Shown here in pieces: positions 42,975 through 51,836 of a stretch of DNA of 64,000 nt (its first letter is position 1; each line of letters starts with the position of its first letter). The notes under the pieces are model-generated. The model did no database searches and had not been told where the DNA came from. It was given only the letters and a program-made list of their open reading frames with translations. The stretch is from assembly GCA_963731625.1 (NCBI GenBank), contig CAVSWH010000001.1, forward strand, positions 1,240,001-1,304,000, given 5' to 3'. The DNA is from PALSA-555 sp963731625 (GTDB lineage Bacteria > Actinomycetota > Acidimicrobiia > IMCC26256 > PALSA-555). The translations under genes were made by a program, and so were the position numbers.

Positions 42975-45398
42975 GTGCAGCCGAGCGTGCCGACCGTGAC
43001 CGGGCTGCGCGCCTTCCTCGACCGGGTCCAGCGCTACCGCGCGTCGACGTTCGGTCCGGTGTCCGAGGAGCCCTACCGGCGACGCACGACCGACTGGATC
43101 CGGGTCGTGGTCTCGGCCGCCCTGCTCCTCGTGGCCGCCCGCCACGCCGGCGGGGTCACGGTCACCGAGCAGGCGATCTTCGACTTCTTCAACTCGGCGC
43201 CGGGCTGGCTGCTGCCCGTGTTCCGGACCGTCTACCGGCTCGGGGCGCTGTGGGCGGTCGGCCTCGTGGTCAGCGCGGCGGTCGTCGGGCGGCGCTGGCG
43301 CCTGGCGCGCGACCTCGTCCTCGCGGGCGGGCTGGCTTCGGTCGTCGGCCGACTGCTCGGCCACATCGTCGTCGAGGGCACGGCACTCGAGCTCGGCCTG
43401 AAGGCGGCCACCGGGGCGGGCGCGTCGCCGGCGTTCCCGGTCGTGCGCCTCGCTGTGCTCGTCGCCGTCGCCCGCGCCGCGCTTCCGTACGTGACGCGCC
43501 CGACGCGACAGGTCGGGCGCGCGCTGGTGGTCGGGACCGCGCTCGCGCCGATGTGCCTCGGGTCGGCGTACCCGAACGACGTGTTCGCCGGGCTGGCGCT
43601 CGGCTGGGCGATCGCGGCGTTCGTCCACCTCGTGTTCGGCAGCCCGGGCGGACGGCCGACCGCGGAGCAGGTGCGCCGGTCGCTGCTCGAGCTCGGGATC
43701 GTCGCCGAGAACGTCCGGCTCACGCCGCGCCAGCCTCCCGGGTTCACGCTCATGACCGCGGACAGCGCCGACGGCCCGCTGCGCATCAAGGTCATCGGAC
43801 GCGACGAGGCCGACGCGCAGTTCCTCTCCAAGCTGTGGCGCTACATCGTCTACCGCGACTCCGGGCCGCGGCTGCAGTGGACGCGGCTCCAGCAGGTCGA
43901 GCACGAGGCCTTCCTGGTGCTGCTCGCGCGTGAGGGCGGGGTGCACGTCCCGCGGATCGTCGCCGCCGGGACAGCCGGGCCCCGGGCCGCCCTGCTAGTG
44001 CAGCGCCCCGTGGCCGGGACGCGACTCGGCGCGCTCGGCCCCGACGCGGTCGATGAGGCCCTCGTCGGGGCCGTCTGGGAGCAGGTGCGGCTCCTGCACG
44101 CGGCCCACGTCGTCCATGGTCGGCTCGACGCCAACCACGTCGTCGTCGCGCCGGACGGCCCCTCCCTCGTGGGGTTCGCGGCCGGCAGCTCGACGGGGTT
44201 CTCGAAGCACGTGGTCAGCGACGTGGTGCAGCTCCTCGGCACCACGTCCGCGCTGGTCGGTGAGGACACGGCGGTGCGCGCCGCGACGGCGGCCGTCGGA
44301 CCCGAGGCGGTCCTGGCCGCGCTCCCGTTCCTGCAGCCACCCCTCCTGACCCGGCTCACCCGCCAGCGGCTCGGCGTCGGCAAGGGCAGCGTCCGCGGCC
44401 ACCTGGCGAAGCTGCGCGCCGCCGCCGCAGCGCAGCTGGGCGTCGAGGCCCCCGAGCTGCACCAGCTCGAGCGCGTGAAGGGCACGAGCCTGGCGATGGC
44501 GGTCGGCACGCTGATCGCCGCGGCGGTGCTGCTCAGCGACGTCGGGAACCCGGGGCAGGTGTGGCACACGCTGCAGGGCGCGACCTGGTGGTGGATCGTC
44601 GTCGCGTTCGTGCTGTCGTTCGCGTCGAACATCGGGTTCGCCCTCGGGCTCCAGGGCACGGTGCCGGTCCGGCTGCCGCTCTGGACAACGACCGAGCTCG
44701 AGGTCGCGCTGTCGTTCTCGAACGTCGCTGTCCCGGCCATCGGGGGGATCGGCCTGCAGATCCGCTACCTCCAGAAGCAGGGCGTCGACCTGAGCTCGGC
44801 GATCGCCGCCGGCGGCCTGCTCAGCACGGTGGGCAGCCTCATCGCCGCCGTCGGCCTGTTCGGGATGGCCGTGCTCATCCAACCCGCGAAGATCAACCTC
44901 AACCTGCTGCCGACGCAGGGCCTGGCGCTCTCCATCCTCTACGCCGCGGCGGCGATCGCGGCCATCGCGGCGCTCATCGTCGGGATCCCTCGGGTGCGCC
45001 GCGCCGTCATGCCGCCCGTGCGGCGCGCCGCGACGACCATGGCGATCGCGTTCCGGTCGCCCCGCCAGCTCGCGCTGCTCATCGGCGGCAACGTGCTCGC
45101 GACGCTGCTCTCGACGTGGTGCCTGCTGGCGTGCGTGCTGGCCTTTGGCGGGAGCGTGCCGTTCTGGCCGCTGCTCGCCGTCAACATCGGCGTGGTGACG
45201 ATCGCCTCGCTCGTCCCGATCCCCGGCGGAGGCACCGCCGTCGGGACCGTCGGCCTGGCGGCGGCGCTCGTCGCCTTCGGGGTCCACCGGGACGTCGCCG
45301 TGGCGGCCGTCCTCGCCAACCAGCTCGTGTACTACTACCTGCCGGCCGTGCCCGGCTGGTTCGCCACGGAGCACCTCGTGCGCCGCGACTATCTCTGA
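42975..45398 (+). CDS. Multidomain membrane protein: PAP2-like, pseudokinase-like and flippase-like parts
   Basis: An 807-residue protein. Residues about 30-220 form a multi-helix membrane region shaped like a PAP2 phosphatase, but the PSGH motif is SPAFP and the HxxxD end is YPNDVFAG, so the catalytic histidines are gone. Residues about 230-470 resemble a small-molecule or lipid kinase fold (RIVAAGTAGPRAALLVQRPV, VHGRLDANHVVVAPDGPSLV); the catalytic Asp is replaced and the DFG-like site is VGF. Residues about 500-800 are the lysylphosphatidylglycerol-synthase-type flippase domain (SFSNVAVPAIGGIGLQIRYL, LVPIPGGGTAVGTVGLAAAL). It probably moves a lipid, controlled by the first two domains (inference). 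Confidence 0.75.
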   Translation: MQPSVPTVTGLRAFLDRVQRYRASTFGPVSEEPYRRRTTDWIRVVVSAALLLVAARHAGGVTVTEQAIFDFFNSAPGWLLPVFRTVYRLGALWAVGLVVSAAVVGRRWRLARDLVLAGGLASVVGRLLGHIVVEGTALELGLKAATGAGASPAFPVVRLAVLVAVARAALPYVTRPTRQVGRALVVGTALAPMCLGSAYPNDVFAGLALGWAIAAFVHLVFGSPGGRPTAEQVRRSLLELGIVAENVRLTPRQPPGFTLMTADSADGPLRIKVIGRDEADAQFLSKLWRYIVYRDSGPRLQWTRLQQVEHEAFLVLLAREGGVHVPRIVAAGTAGPRAALLVQRPVAGTRLGALGPDAVDEALVGAVWEQVRLLHAAHVVHGRLDANHVVVAPDGPSLVGFAAGSSTGFSKHVVSDVVQLLGTTSALVGEDTAVRAATAAVGPEAVLAALPFLQPPLLTRLTRQRLGVGKGSVRGHLAKLRAAAAAQLGVEAPELHQLERVKGTSLAMAVGTLIAAAVLLSDVGNPGQVWHTLQGATWWWIVVAFVLSFASNIGFALGLQGTVPVRLPLWTTTELEVALSFSNVAVPAIGGIGLQIRYLQKQGVDLSSAIAAGGLLSTVGSLIAAVGLFGMAVLIQPAKINLNLLPTQGLALSILYAAAAIAAIAALIVGIPRVRRAVMPPVRRAATTMAIAFRSPRQLALLIGGNVLATLLSTWCLLACVLAFGGSVPFWPLLAVNIGVVTIASLVPIPGGGTAVGTVGLAAALVAFGVHRDVAVAAVLANQLVYYYLPAVPGWFATEHLVRRDYL

Positions 45399-45439
45399 GG
45401 CCGCCGCGGGGCGGACGGGCCCGGCAATACCGTGGAGCC

Positions 45440-46141
45440 GTGCACCTCGGCAGCACGGACCGCCTCGAGATCTTCAGCGACGGGGTGATCGCGATCGCCA
45501 TCACCCTGCTCGTCTTGGACGTCCGGGTCCCGGTCGCGAAGGACGGGGCGCTGTTCCACGACCTCGTGAGCCACTGGACGTCCTACGTGGCCTACGCCCT
45601 CTCCTTCGCCGTGGTCGGGATCATCTGGGTGGCGCACCACTCGATGTTCGAGCACATCGCCACCGCGGACCGGGGGCTGCTGTTCTGGAACCTCGCGCTC
45701 CTGGCCGGAATCGCGTTCGTCCCGTTCCCGACGTCGCTGCTCGCCGAGTACGCGCACGACGGCGGCCGGAACGCCCAGGTGGCGACGGCCGTCTACAGCG
45801 CCACGATGACCGTGATCGGGCTGGCGTTCCTCGCCATCTGGATGCACCTCGCGCGCCATCCCGACCTCCTCGGCGAGGACGCCGACGCCGCGAACCTCCG
45901 GCGCTCCATCCGCCGCTCGCTCGTGAGCCCGATCGTCTACGGCCTGACGATCGGGCTGGCCTTCGTGAGCCCGCCAGCGTGCCTCGTGGTGTACGCGCTC
46001 CTCGCCGCCTACCTCGCGGGCGGGCCCGCCTCGCGCGCGCTCGTCGCGAAGCCCTTCGCCGCGGTGCGCGCCGCCGCCACCGGGGAGCGAACACCGAAGC
46101 CGTCGGGTGACGGCGCCCGGTCCTCCGATCCGCTCCCCTGA
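45440..46141 (+). CDS. TMEM175-family (DUF1211) potassium-channel-like protein
   Basis: A 233-residue membrane protein. The first helix bears the family motif RLEIFSDGVIAIAITLLVLD (R-x3-FSDG). About six helices follow, with SFAVVGIIWVAHHSMFEHIA and FPTSLLAEYAHDGG, and a basic/proline-rich tail. Prokaryotic TMEM175 proteins are tetrameric K+ leak channels. The GTG start puts the motif eight residues in. It follows the flippase-like gene by 41 bp on the same strand. Confidence 0.8.
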   Translation: MHLGSTDRLEIFSDGVIAIAITLLVLDVRVPVAKDGALFHDLVSHWTSYVAYALSFAVVGIIWVAHHSMFEHIATADRGLLFWNLALLAGIAFVPFPTSLLAEYAHDGGRNAQVATAVYSATMTVIGLAFLAIWMHLARHPDLLGEDADAANLRRSIRRSLVSPIVYGLTIGLAFVSPPACLVVYALLAAYLAGGPASRALVAKPFAAVRAAATGERTPKPSGDGARSSDPLP

Positions 46142-46153
46142 CCGGTCGCGGGC

Positions 46154-46188
46154 TTGACCCGCGTGGCGACCGGCCGTACTGTAGTCAG
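46154..46188 (+). promoter_or_regulatory. Promoter of the tetR gene, probably leaderless
   Basis: TTGACC, a 17-base spacer and TACTGT form a -35/-10 pair. The start codon ATG begins 7 bases after the -10 element, so transcription would start at or next to the ATG and the mRNA would have no leader. There is no Shine-Dalgarno, which agrees. Confidence 0.5.
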
Positions 46189-46199
46189 ATGACTACAGT
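46178..46199. promoter_or_regulatory. 22-bp perfect palindromic operator over the tetR start codon
   Basis: Two 10-bp arms, ACTGTAGTCA and TGACTACAGT, are separated by GA. The palindrome covers the -10 element and the ATG of the tetR gene that follows. The size and perfect symmetry fit a TetR dimer site, and its place suggests tight self-repression. Confidence 0.65.
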
Positions 46200-46794
46200 C
46201 GCGACGGCACCGCGGCGGGCCGACCGGGCCCCGGCACCGCGGGGGCGCGACGAGGTCCGCGCCGCCCTCCTCGACGCCGCGGCCGACCTGTTCGCGGCAC
46301 GGGGACCCGCCGCCGTGTCCGTGCGCGACGTCGCGGCCCGGGCCGGCGTGAACCACGGGCTCGTCCACCGTCACTTCGGCTCGAAGGAGGCGCTCGTGGC
46401 CGCCACGCTCGAGCAGCTCGCCGCGGCCGCCGCGGCGCCTGTCCCCGACGCACGCTCGGCCGACGAGCTCGGCCGGCTCGTGGGTCGCACGGTGGACGAG
46501 CGGTTCTGGCGGGTGCTCGCCTGGTCGCTCCTGGAGGGCCGCGAGCCCGCCGGGCTCCAGGCCCACTTCCCCGTGCTCGACGAGCTCGTCCGGCTCGTGG
46601 GCCGCGAGCACCGCGACGCCGGGTCGAGCGACGACCCGCGCCTCGTCGTCGTCCAGGCCGTCGCGTTCGCGCTCGGGTCGCTGCTCTTCGAGGCGTATCT
46701 CCGCCACGCGGTCGGGCTCGGTGACGCCGACGACGCGCGCGCCGCGAACCGCGAGCGCTGGCTCTCGCTCTTGGCCCCGAAGGGAGCACCATGA
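46189..46794 (+). CDS. TetR-family transcriptional regulator
   Basis: A 201-residue TetR protein with the helix-turn-helix in AALLDAAADLFAARGPAAVS then VRDVAARAGVNHGLVHRHFG and SKEALVAATL. The C-terminal ligand domain is about residues 75-201. The ATG lies inside a perfect palindrome and directly after a promoter, so it is probably translated from a leaderless message and represses itself. The stop overlaps the start of the dioxygenase gene by 4 bp (ATGA), so the dioxygenase is likely its regulated target. Confidence 0.85.
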   Translation: MTTVATAPRRADRAPAPRGRDEVRAALLDAAADLFAARGPAAVSVRDVAARAGVNHGLVHRHFGSKEALVAATLEQLAAAAAAPVPDARSADELGRLVGRTVDERFWRVLAWSLLEGREPAGLQAHFPVLDELVRLVGREHRDAGSSDDPRLVVVQAVAFALGSLLFEAYLRHAVGLGDADDARAANRERWLSLLAPKGAP

Positions 46795-47754
46795 CGAACA
46801 GCACCGTCACGGCCGCGCGCGACCCGGGCGGCCATCTTGCCGCCCGCCGGGTCCACCTGGACCAGTACGGCATCGTCGTCGGCCCGGTCGGGCACCTGCA
46901 CGAGGAGCGCGCCCGGCTGGCGGGCCTCACCTGGGAGCACTTCGACGCGACGCCGCTCGGCGCGACGGTCGGTGCGGAGCTCGCCGGCGTCGACCTCACC
47001 GCCGAGCTGCCCGACGCCGTCATCGACGAGCTCCGCCAGGCGCTGCTCGACTACAAGGTGATCTTCTTCCGCGACCAGCCCCTGACGCCGCCGCAGCACG
47101 TCGCGTTCGCGCGTCGCTTCGGCGAGCTCGAGATCCACCCGTTCATCCCGGCCAACACCGGCCAGCCCGAGCTGGTCCGCTTCGCGAAGTCCGCCGACGT
47201 CGGCGGGTACGAGAACGGCTGGCACCACGACGTGACGTGGCGCGAGTGCCCGTCGATGGGCGCGATCCTCCACGCCCTCGAGGTGCCCCCGACCGGGGGC
47301 GACACGCTCTTCGCCGACATGTACGCCGCCTACGAGGGGCTCGACCCCGAGCTGCAGGCCCGCGCCGACGAGCTCGTCGCCGTGCACGACTACGCCGGCG
47401 TGTTCGGGCGCCAGGTCGCGCCCGAACAGCAGGAGGCGATGCGCGCGAAGTATCCGCTCGGTGGAGCACCCCGTGGTGATCCGCCATCCCGGCACGGGGC
47501 GCAAGCTCTTGTACGTGAACCGGTTCTTCGTCAGCCACCTCGTCGGCTTCGACCGCGAGGAGGGCACCGCGCTCATCGACCGTCTCGCCCGCCAGGCCGA
47601 CACGATCGAGTACCAGTGCCGCTTCCGGTGGGCGCCGCACTCTGTCGCGTTCTGGGACAACCGGGCGGTGCAGCACTACGCGGCGTCGGACTACTGGCCC
47701 GACGTCCGGGTCGTGGAGCGGGCGAGCATCGTCGGCGACCGCCCCGCCCGGTAG
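46791..47754 (+). pseudogene. TauD/TfdA-type Fe(II)/2-oxoglutarate dioxygenase gene split by a +1 frame change
   Basis: The first frame gives LGATVGAELAGVDLTAEL, LLDYKVIFFRDQPLTPPQHV, the iron ligands H and D in GWHHDVTWRECPSMGAI, and continues to about base 47460. The family sequence then goes on in the next frame: VEHPVVIRHPGTGRKLLYVN, FQCRF-like YQCRFRWAPHSVAFWDNRAV, and the third ligand in QHYAASDYWPDVRVVERAS. Skipping one base gives a full protein of about 320 residues. Such enzymes oxidise taurine, alkylsulfonates, phenoxyacids or similar compounds. It is co-translated with the tetR gene. Confidence 0.78.
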
Positions 47755-47755
47755 C

Positions 47756-49363
47756 TCAGGGCCGGGGCGGCCCGAGGTAGCGGCCCGGGAAGTACTCGGC
47801 CGCGGGCGCGAGCAGCGCGTTCACGATGTAGGGCGTGCCGGCGCCGAGCGCGCGCTCGAGCGCGGGACGGATCTGCTCGGGTCGCTCGATGAGCTCGCCC
47901 TCCCCGTCGAAGCCCGGCGCGAGGCGCTCGTAGTGGCGCACGCCGAGCGGCACCCACTGGCCGCTCCACCCGCGGTTGTTCATGACCACCGCCACGATCG
48001 GGAGCCCGAAGCGCGCCGCGGTGTCGAGCTCCATCGTGTGGAACCCGAACGACCCGTCGCCGACCATCCAGACGACCTGCGAGCCGGGGCGGGCGAGCGC
48101 CGCGGCGAGGGCGTAGCCGATCCCGCCGCCGATGTTGCCGAAGTTGCTCATGCTGGGCTGGCAGCCCGGCTGGTACGCGGGGAAGGCGGCGCGCGTCCAG
48201 ATCATGTTGAACGCCCCGTCGGCGACGACGGTCGCGTCGCGCGCGAGCAGGTCGCGCAGCTCGAGGCAGAGCCGCATCGGGTGCATCGGCACGTCGTCTG
48301 CCTTCGCCATGTCGGCCTGGCGCGCCGCGATCGTCGCCGCCTGGTCCTGTAGGTGCGCGACCCACGGGTCGATCGAGAGGGCCGGGACGGCGTCGGTGAG
48401 CTGGCGCAGCGTCGCCTTCGCGTCGCCGACGATTCCCACGCTTACCGGCACGCGGTTGCGCCCGATCTCGAGCGGGTTCACGTCGACTTGGATGAGGTGC
48501 TCGAGGTTCGGGAAGCGGCCGTACCCGAAGAAGTAGTCGAGCTGCTTCCCGACGCAGCAGAGCACATCTGCCTGGTAGCAGACGTTCTGCCAGTCCTGGC
48601 CGAAGCAGCGCGGATGGTCGTCGGGGATGGTGCCCCGCCCGGCCTGCCGCGTCACGACGGGGATCCCGGTCCGGTCGACGAACGCGCGCAGCTCCTCGTC
48701 GGCGTCCGCCCACCAGACGCCGCTGCCGGCGACGAGCGCCGGCCGCCGCGCGGCCTGGAGCAGCGCGGCGGCCTCGTCGATGAGCGCAGGTGCGGCGCCG
48801 CCGCCCCCGGCCTGCGAGGGGAGCAGGCTCGGCTGGGTCACCGCGGCGTCGTCGATGCTCGAGTGGATGAGGTCGATCGCGATCTCGAGGTAGACGGGTC
48901 CGGGCTTCCCGGCGCGTGCCGCGCGGAACGCCATCGCGACGTACTCGGGGAGCCGCTCGAGGTGGTACACGCGCCGGGCCCATTTCGTCACGGGGCGCAC
49001 GACCTCGAGCTGCTCGAGCAATTCGACCTCGCCGCTGTCCTGGCCGCGCAGCGTCGCCGCGCCCGCGATGCAGACGAGCGGCGTGCCGCTCGAGAGCGCG
49101 TTGGCCAGCCCGGTGATCGTGTTGGTGATCCCGGGCGCGGCGGTCACGAGGCACACCCCGGGCTGGCGGGTGGCGAGCGCCCAGCCCTCCGCGGCGTAGG
49201 TCGCGGCGGCCTCGTGGCGCACGTCGACCAGGGTCATGTCCGGCGCCGCCTGGATCGCCCACCAGGTCGGGTTGATGTGGCCGCCGCCCAGCCCGAAGAC
49301 GTGGGTGACGCCCTCGCGGCGCAGCGCCTCGCAGACCAGCTGGCCGCCGTTCACCAGGGTCAC
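47756..49363 (-). CDS. Thiamine-diphosphate-dependent enzyme (acetolactate-synthase-like/decarboxylase)
   Basis: A 535-residue ThDP enzyme in three domains. The N-terminal PYR domain has GGQLVCEALRREGVTHVFGL and the cofactor Glu in DVRHEAAATYAAEGWA. The central domain is about residues 190-320. The C-terminal PP domain has the metal motif VGDGSFGFHTMELDTAARFG, with the paired VMNNRGWSGQ. Acetolactate synthase, oxalyl-CoA decarboxylase, 2-hydroxyacyl-CoA lyase and benzoylformate decarboxylase share this plan. Nearby CoA-transferase and dehydrogenase genes make a 2-hydroxyacyl-CoA lyase or oxalyl-CoA decarboxylase function attractive, but unproven. The GTG overlaps the stop of the small upstream gene (GTGA). 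Confidence 0.82.
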   Translation of the reverse strand: MTLVNGGQLVCEALRREGVTHVFGLGGGHINPTWWAIQAAPDMTLVDVRHEAAATYAAEGWALATRQPGVCLVTAAPGITNTITGLANALSSGTPLVCIAGAATLRGQDSGEVELLEQLEVVRPVTKWARRVYHLERLPEYVAMAFRAARAGKPGPVYLEIAIDLIHSSIDDAAVTQPSLLPSQAGGGGAAPALIDEAAALLQAARRPALVAGSGVWWADADEELRAFVDRTGIPVVTRQAGRGTIPDDHPRCFGQDWQNVCYQADVLCCVGKQLDYFFGYGRFPNLEHLIQVDVNPLEIGRNRVPVSVGIVGDAKATLRQLTDAVPALSIDPWVAHLQDQAATIAARQADMAKADDVPMHPMRLCLELRDLLARDATVVADGAFNMIWTRAAFPAYQPGCQPSMSNFGNIGGGIGYALAAALARPGSQVVWMVGDGSFGFHTMELDTAARFGLPIVAVVMNNRGWSGQWVPLGVRHYERLAPGFDGEGELIERPEQIRPALERALGAGTPYIVNALLAPAAEYFPGRYLGPPRP

Positions 49364-49680
49364 GCGCCGGCCAGCCACTCGTCGAGGCGGCCCGCGACGG
49401 CGGCGACGCGGGTCTGGCTCGGGGTCGCGTCGTTGAGCTGGGCGAGCGCCTCGACGTCGGCGAGGGGGACGCCGTAGGCGTCGGCGACGAGGTGCGTCGC
49501 CGGTCCTCCGCGCGCGGGGTCGACGACCCCGATCGTGTTGCCGAAGATCGTGATCTCGTGGAACCCGGCGACGAGCAGCATCCAACCGAGGATGCAGCAG
49601 CCGCCCTCCCCCATGAGCAGGCCGGCGTTCAGCGTCGGCGGCAGGCTGGCGCGGGCGCGGCGGAGGAGCTCGAGGTCCAC
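49360..49680 (-). CDS. Hypothetical 106-residue protein coupled to the ThDP enzyme
   Basis: A small protein from a GTG (VDLELLRRARASLPPTLNAG). It has a hydrophobic middle with two adjacent cysteines (GEGGCCILGWMLLVAGFHEI, TIFGNTIGVV) and a charged, helical C-terminus (PSQTRVAAVAGRLDEWLAG). The stop overlaps the ThDP-enzyme start by 4 bp and its start is one base from the stop of the SDR gene, so three genes are packed as one operon. I do not recognise the family. It might be a small partner subunit of the ThDP enzyme; that is only inferred from coupling. Confidence 0.6.
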   Translation of the reverse strand: MDLELLRRARASLPPTLNAGLLMGEGGCCILGWMLLVAGFHEITIFGNTIGVVDPARGGPATHLVADAYGVPLADVEALAQLNDATPSQTRVAAVAGRLDEWLAGA

Positions 49681-49681
49681 G

Positions 49682-50479
49682 TCAGCCGGGCGGCGCGGCG
49701 TAGCCGGGCACCGCGGGCGGGCCGCCGACGTAGAGCGTCTGGCCGGAGAGGAAGCTCGCGGCCGGCGAGACGAGGAAGAGGATGGGCCAGGCGATCTCCT
49801 CCGGCCTCCCGGCGCGGCGGAAGCCGTTTGAGCGGCCGCCGACGACGTCGGGGTCCTGGCCGATCCGCTCCATCGCCCGCACGAAGCCCTCGGACTTGAT
49901 CGCGCCGACGCCGACGCAGTTCACCCGGATCCCGTAGGGCGCGAGGCCGGCGGCGTACGACTCGGTGAGGTTCTCGACGCCCGCCTTCGCCGCGCCGTAC
50001 GGGGCGACGAACGGCAGCCCCCGCTCGGCCGCGCCCGACGAGATGTTGACGATCGCGCCGGCGCGCCGCTCCATCATGTGGCGCGCCGCGGCCTGGGACA
50101 GCACGAAGACGCTGCTCAGGTTCAAGGCGATCGAGTTGTGAAACCCGTCGAGCTCCCAGGCGTCGAGGGGGCGGGACTGCGACCCGCCGGCGTTGTTGAC
50201 GAGGATGTCGAGGCGCCCGTACTCGGCGACCGTGGCGTCGACGAGCGCGGTGCACGCGTCGGGGTCGCGCACGTCGGTGGGCACGACCAGGGCCCGCCGT
50301 CCGGTGTCCTCGACCTCGGCGGCGACGCGCTCGAGGTTCTCGCGTCGCCGGCTCGCGAGCACGAGGTCGGCGCCGTGCGCGGCAAAGACGAGTGCGGTGG
50401 CCCGCCCGATGCCGGTGCCGCCGCCAGTGACGATCGCGACCTGGTCGCTCAGGTCGAACATCGGCTCAGGGACGGCCAC
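49682..50479 (-). CDS. Short-chain dehydrogenase/reductase
   Basis: A 265-residue SDR with cofactor motif VAIVTGGGTGIGRATALVFA, NNAGG in DILVNNAGGSQSRPLDA, catalytic Ser in IVNISSGAAERG and Tyr/Lys in APYGAAKAGVENLTESYA. GQTLYVGGPPAVPGY ends the protein, as in classical SDRs. A GTG start is used; the ATG six codons later (MFDLSDQVAIVTGG) is a good alternative. It sits between the solute-binding protein gene and the small ThDP-linked gene, all on one strand. Confidence 0.87.
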   Translation of the reverse strand: MAVPEPMFDLSDQVAIVTGGGTGIGRATALVFAAHGADLVLASRRRENLERVAAEVEDTGRRALVVPTDVRDPDACTALVDATVAEYGRLDILVNNAGGSQSRPLDAWELDGFHNSIALNLSSVFVLSQAAARHMMERRAGAIVNISSGAAERGLPFVAPYGAAKAGVENLTESYAAGLAPYGIRVNCVGVGAIKSEGFVRAMERIGQDPDVVGGRSNGFRRAGRPEEIAWPILFLVSPAASFLSGQTLYVGGPPAVPGYAAPPG

Positions 50480-50492
50480 GCTGCCTCACTCG

Positions 50493-51812
50493 TCAGAGCA
50501 GGTCGAGCTTGATGGTGTTGATGTTCTTCGGGTTGCAGTCGAACGTACCCGGCTTGGTCGGGTAGACGCGGACGAACTTGCCGTTGCGAACCTGGAGCAG
50601 CGCGAAGCACGGCGTCGGCAGGTGGCGGCCGACGTCGGTCTCGCCGAGCATGCCGTCGGCGGTGAAGTTGTGGATGGTGGCCGCCGTCGCCAGCACCGCG
50701 GCGCGGGTGAGACCGTTCTTCCCGTCCTTCTGGACGATGTCGTTCACGACGTCCCGGAGGAAGATGCCGGCCGCCCAGGCGTTCGCCCCGAAGGCGTCGG
50801 CGTTGTTCGCCCCGGTGTACTGCAGGAAGCTGCGCATCATCGCGTTCGTGCTGGCTTCCGCGAAGGGGACGAAGGTCGTGTACACGTACTGGCCCTCGAC
50901 GGCCGCGCCGCCCTGCTGGATGAAGCTCCTGTCGTAGCACTGGATCGAGCAGTCCCACACCTTCACGGACGTGACGCCCTGCACGATCGCCTCCTTCCGC
51001 AGCTCGACCATGCTCGAGGAGGCCAGACCGGCGCGCGCGTAGGTGGACTGGTCGTTCTTCGCCGCCTGGACGACCGGCGTGAACGCGCTCTGGGGCGCGG
51101 CACCCGAGATGTCGAACTCCTGGTCTGCCCGGATGCCGAGCTGCTGCTGCGACTTGAACAGCGGTACTTGCGCGTTCTTCGAGGCGAGCAGGTCAGAGGG
51201 ATACACGTAGATGCCGTGGAGGTCCTTGAAGTGGCTGAGGAAGTAGCGCGTGGTGCCGACGGTCGCGAGGTAGGTCTGGGGGTGCTGGTTCATCGTGGCG
51301 CAGTCGAGCGTCTCACCTTCGACGGAGAACGACACGGGTGAACACTGGTGCACCGGCTCGGTCTGCACGACGGGGAAGTCCGGCAGCCCGACCGGCTTGC
51401 CGGCCTGGTCCTTGCACCCGACGAGGTCGTCGACGTTGTTCACGAACAGCGCGCTCGTCCCGACGAGCGCGAAGTCCTGCTGGCAGGCCTGGATGATCGC
51501 GTTGCGCGCGTCCGTGTCGCTCAGGTGCGTGTCGATGAAGTCGACGAGGACCTTCCGACCGGCCAGGCCGCCGTGGGCGTTCATGTACCGGGCCCATCCC
51601 TGCACCGCGTCGACCGAGCCCTGGAAGAGGCCGGGCTCCGCGGCGTTGTCCACGTCCGCGAGCACGCCGATGCGGATGGTCGTCGGGGTGATCCCGACGT
51701 CCGTGCCCTGCAAGGGCCCCCCGCTCGCCTGCGCCCCCGCGCCCGCGGCCGTCGCCCCCGTCAGCAGCACGACGAGCGCCCCGACGAGCGCGCACCTTCG
51801 GCTCCGCCGCAT
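50493..51812 (-). CDS. ABC transporter periplasmic-binding protein, branched-chain amino-acid type
   Basis: A 439-residue exported protein. The signal peptide is about residues 1-27 (MRRSRRCALVGALVVLLTGA). The mature part has the PBP1/Leu-Ile-Val-type fold: TPTTIRIGVLADVDNAAEPG, GWARYMNAHGGLAGRKVLVD, DTDARNAIIQACQQDFALVG and VGTTRYFLSHFKDLHGIYVY. Six or more cysteines probably form disulfide bonds. Members bind amino acids, amides, short acids or aromatic compounds. The fused LivH-LivM permease 2 kb away is the likely partner. Confidence 0.83.
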   Translation of the reverse strand: MRRSRRCALVGALVVLLTGATAAGAGAQASGGPLQGTDVGITPTTIRIGVLADVDNAAEPGLFQGSVDAVQGWARYMNAHGGLAGRKVLVDFIDTHLSDTDARNAIIQACQQDFALVGTSALFVNNVDDLVGCKDQAGKPVGLPDFPVVQTEPVHQCSPVSFSVEGETLDCATMNQHPQTYLATVGTTRYFLSHFKDLHGIYVYPSDLLASKNAQVPLFKSQQQLGIRADQEFDISGAAPQSAFTPVVQAAKNDQSTYARAGLASSSMVELRKEAIVQGVTSVKVWDCSIQCYDRSFIQQGGAAVEGQYVYTTFVPFAEASTNAMMRSFLQYTGANNADAFGANAWAAGIFLRDVVNDIVQKDGKNGLTRAAVLATAATIHNFTADGMLGETDVGRHLPTPCFALLQVRNGKFVRVYPTKPGTFDCNPKNINTIKLDLL

Positions 51813-51836
51813 CCCGTCCCCCCCAGATCGGAATAT

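Noticed and set aside
47745..47775. GGTAGCTCAG, as in a tRNA D-arm
   Set aside because: It is the end of the dioxygenase frame and the start of the next gene's 3' end. No acceptor stem, anticodon arm or T-arm can be drawn around it.
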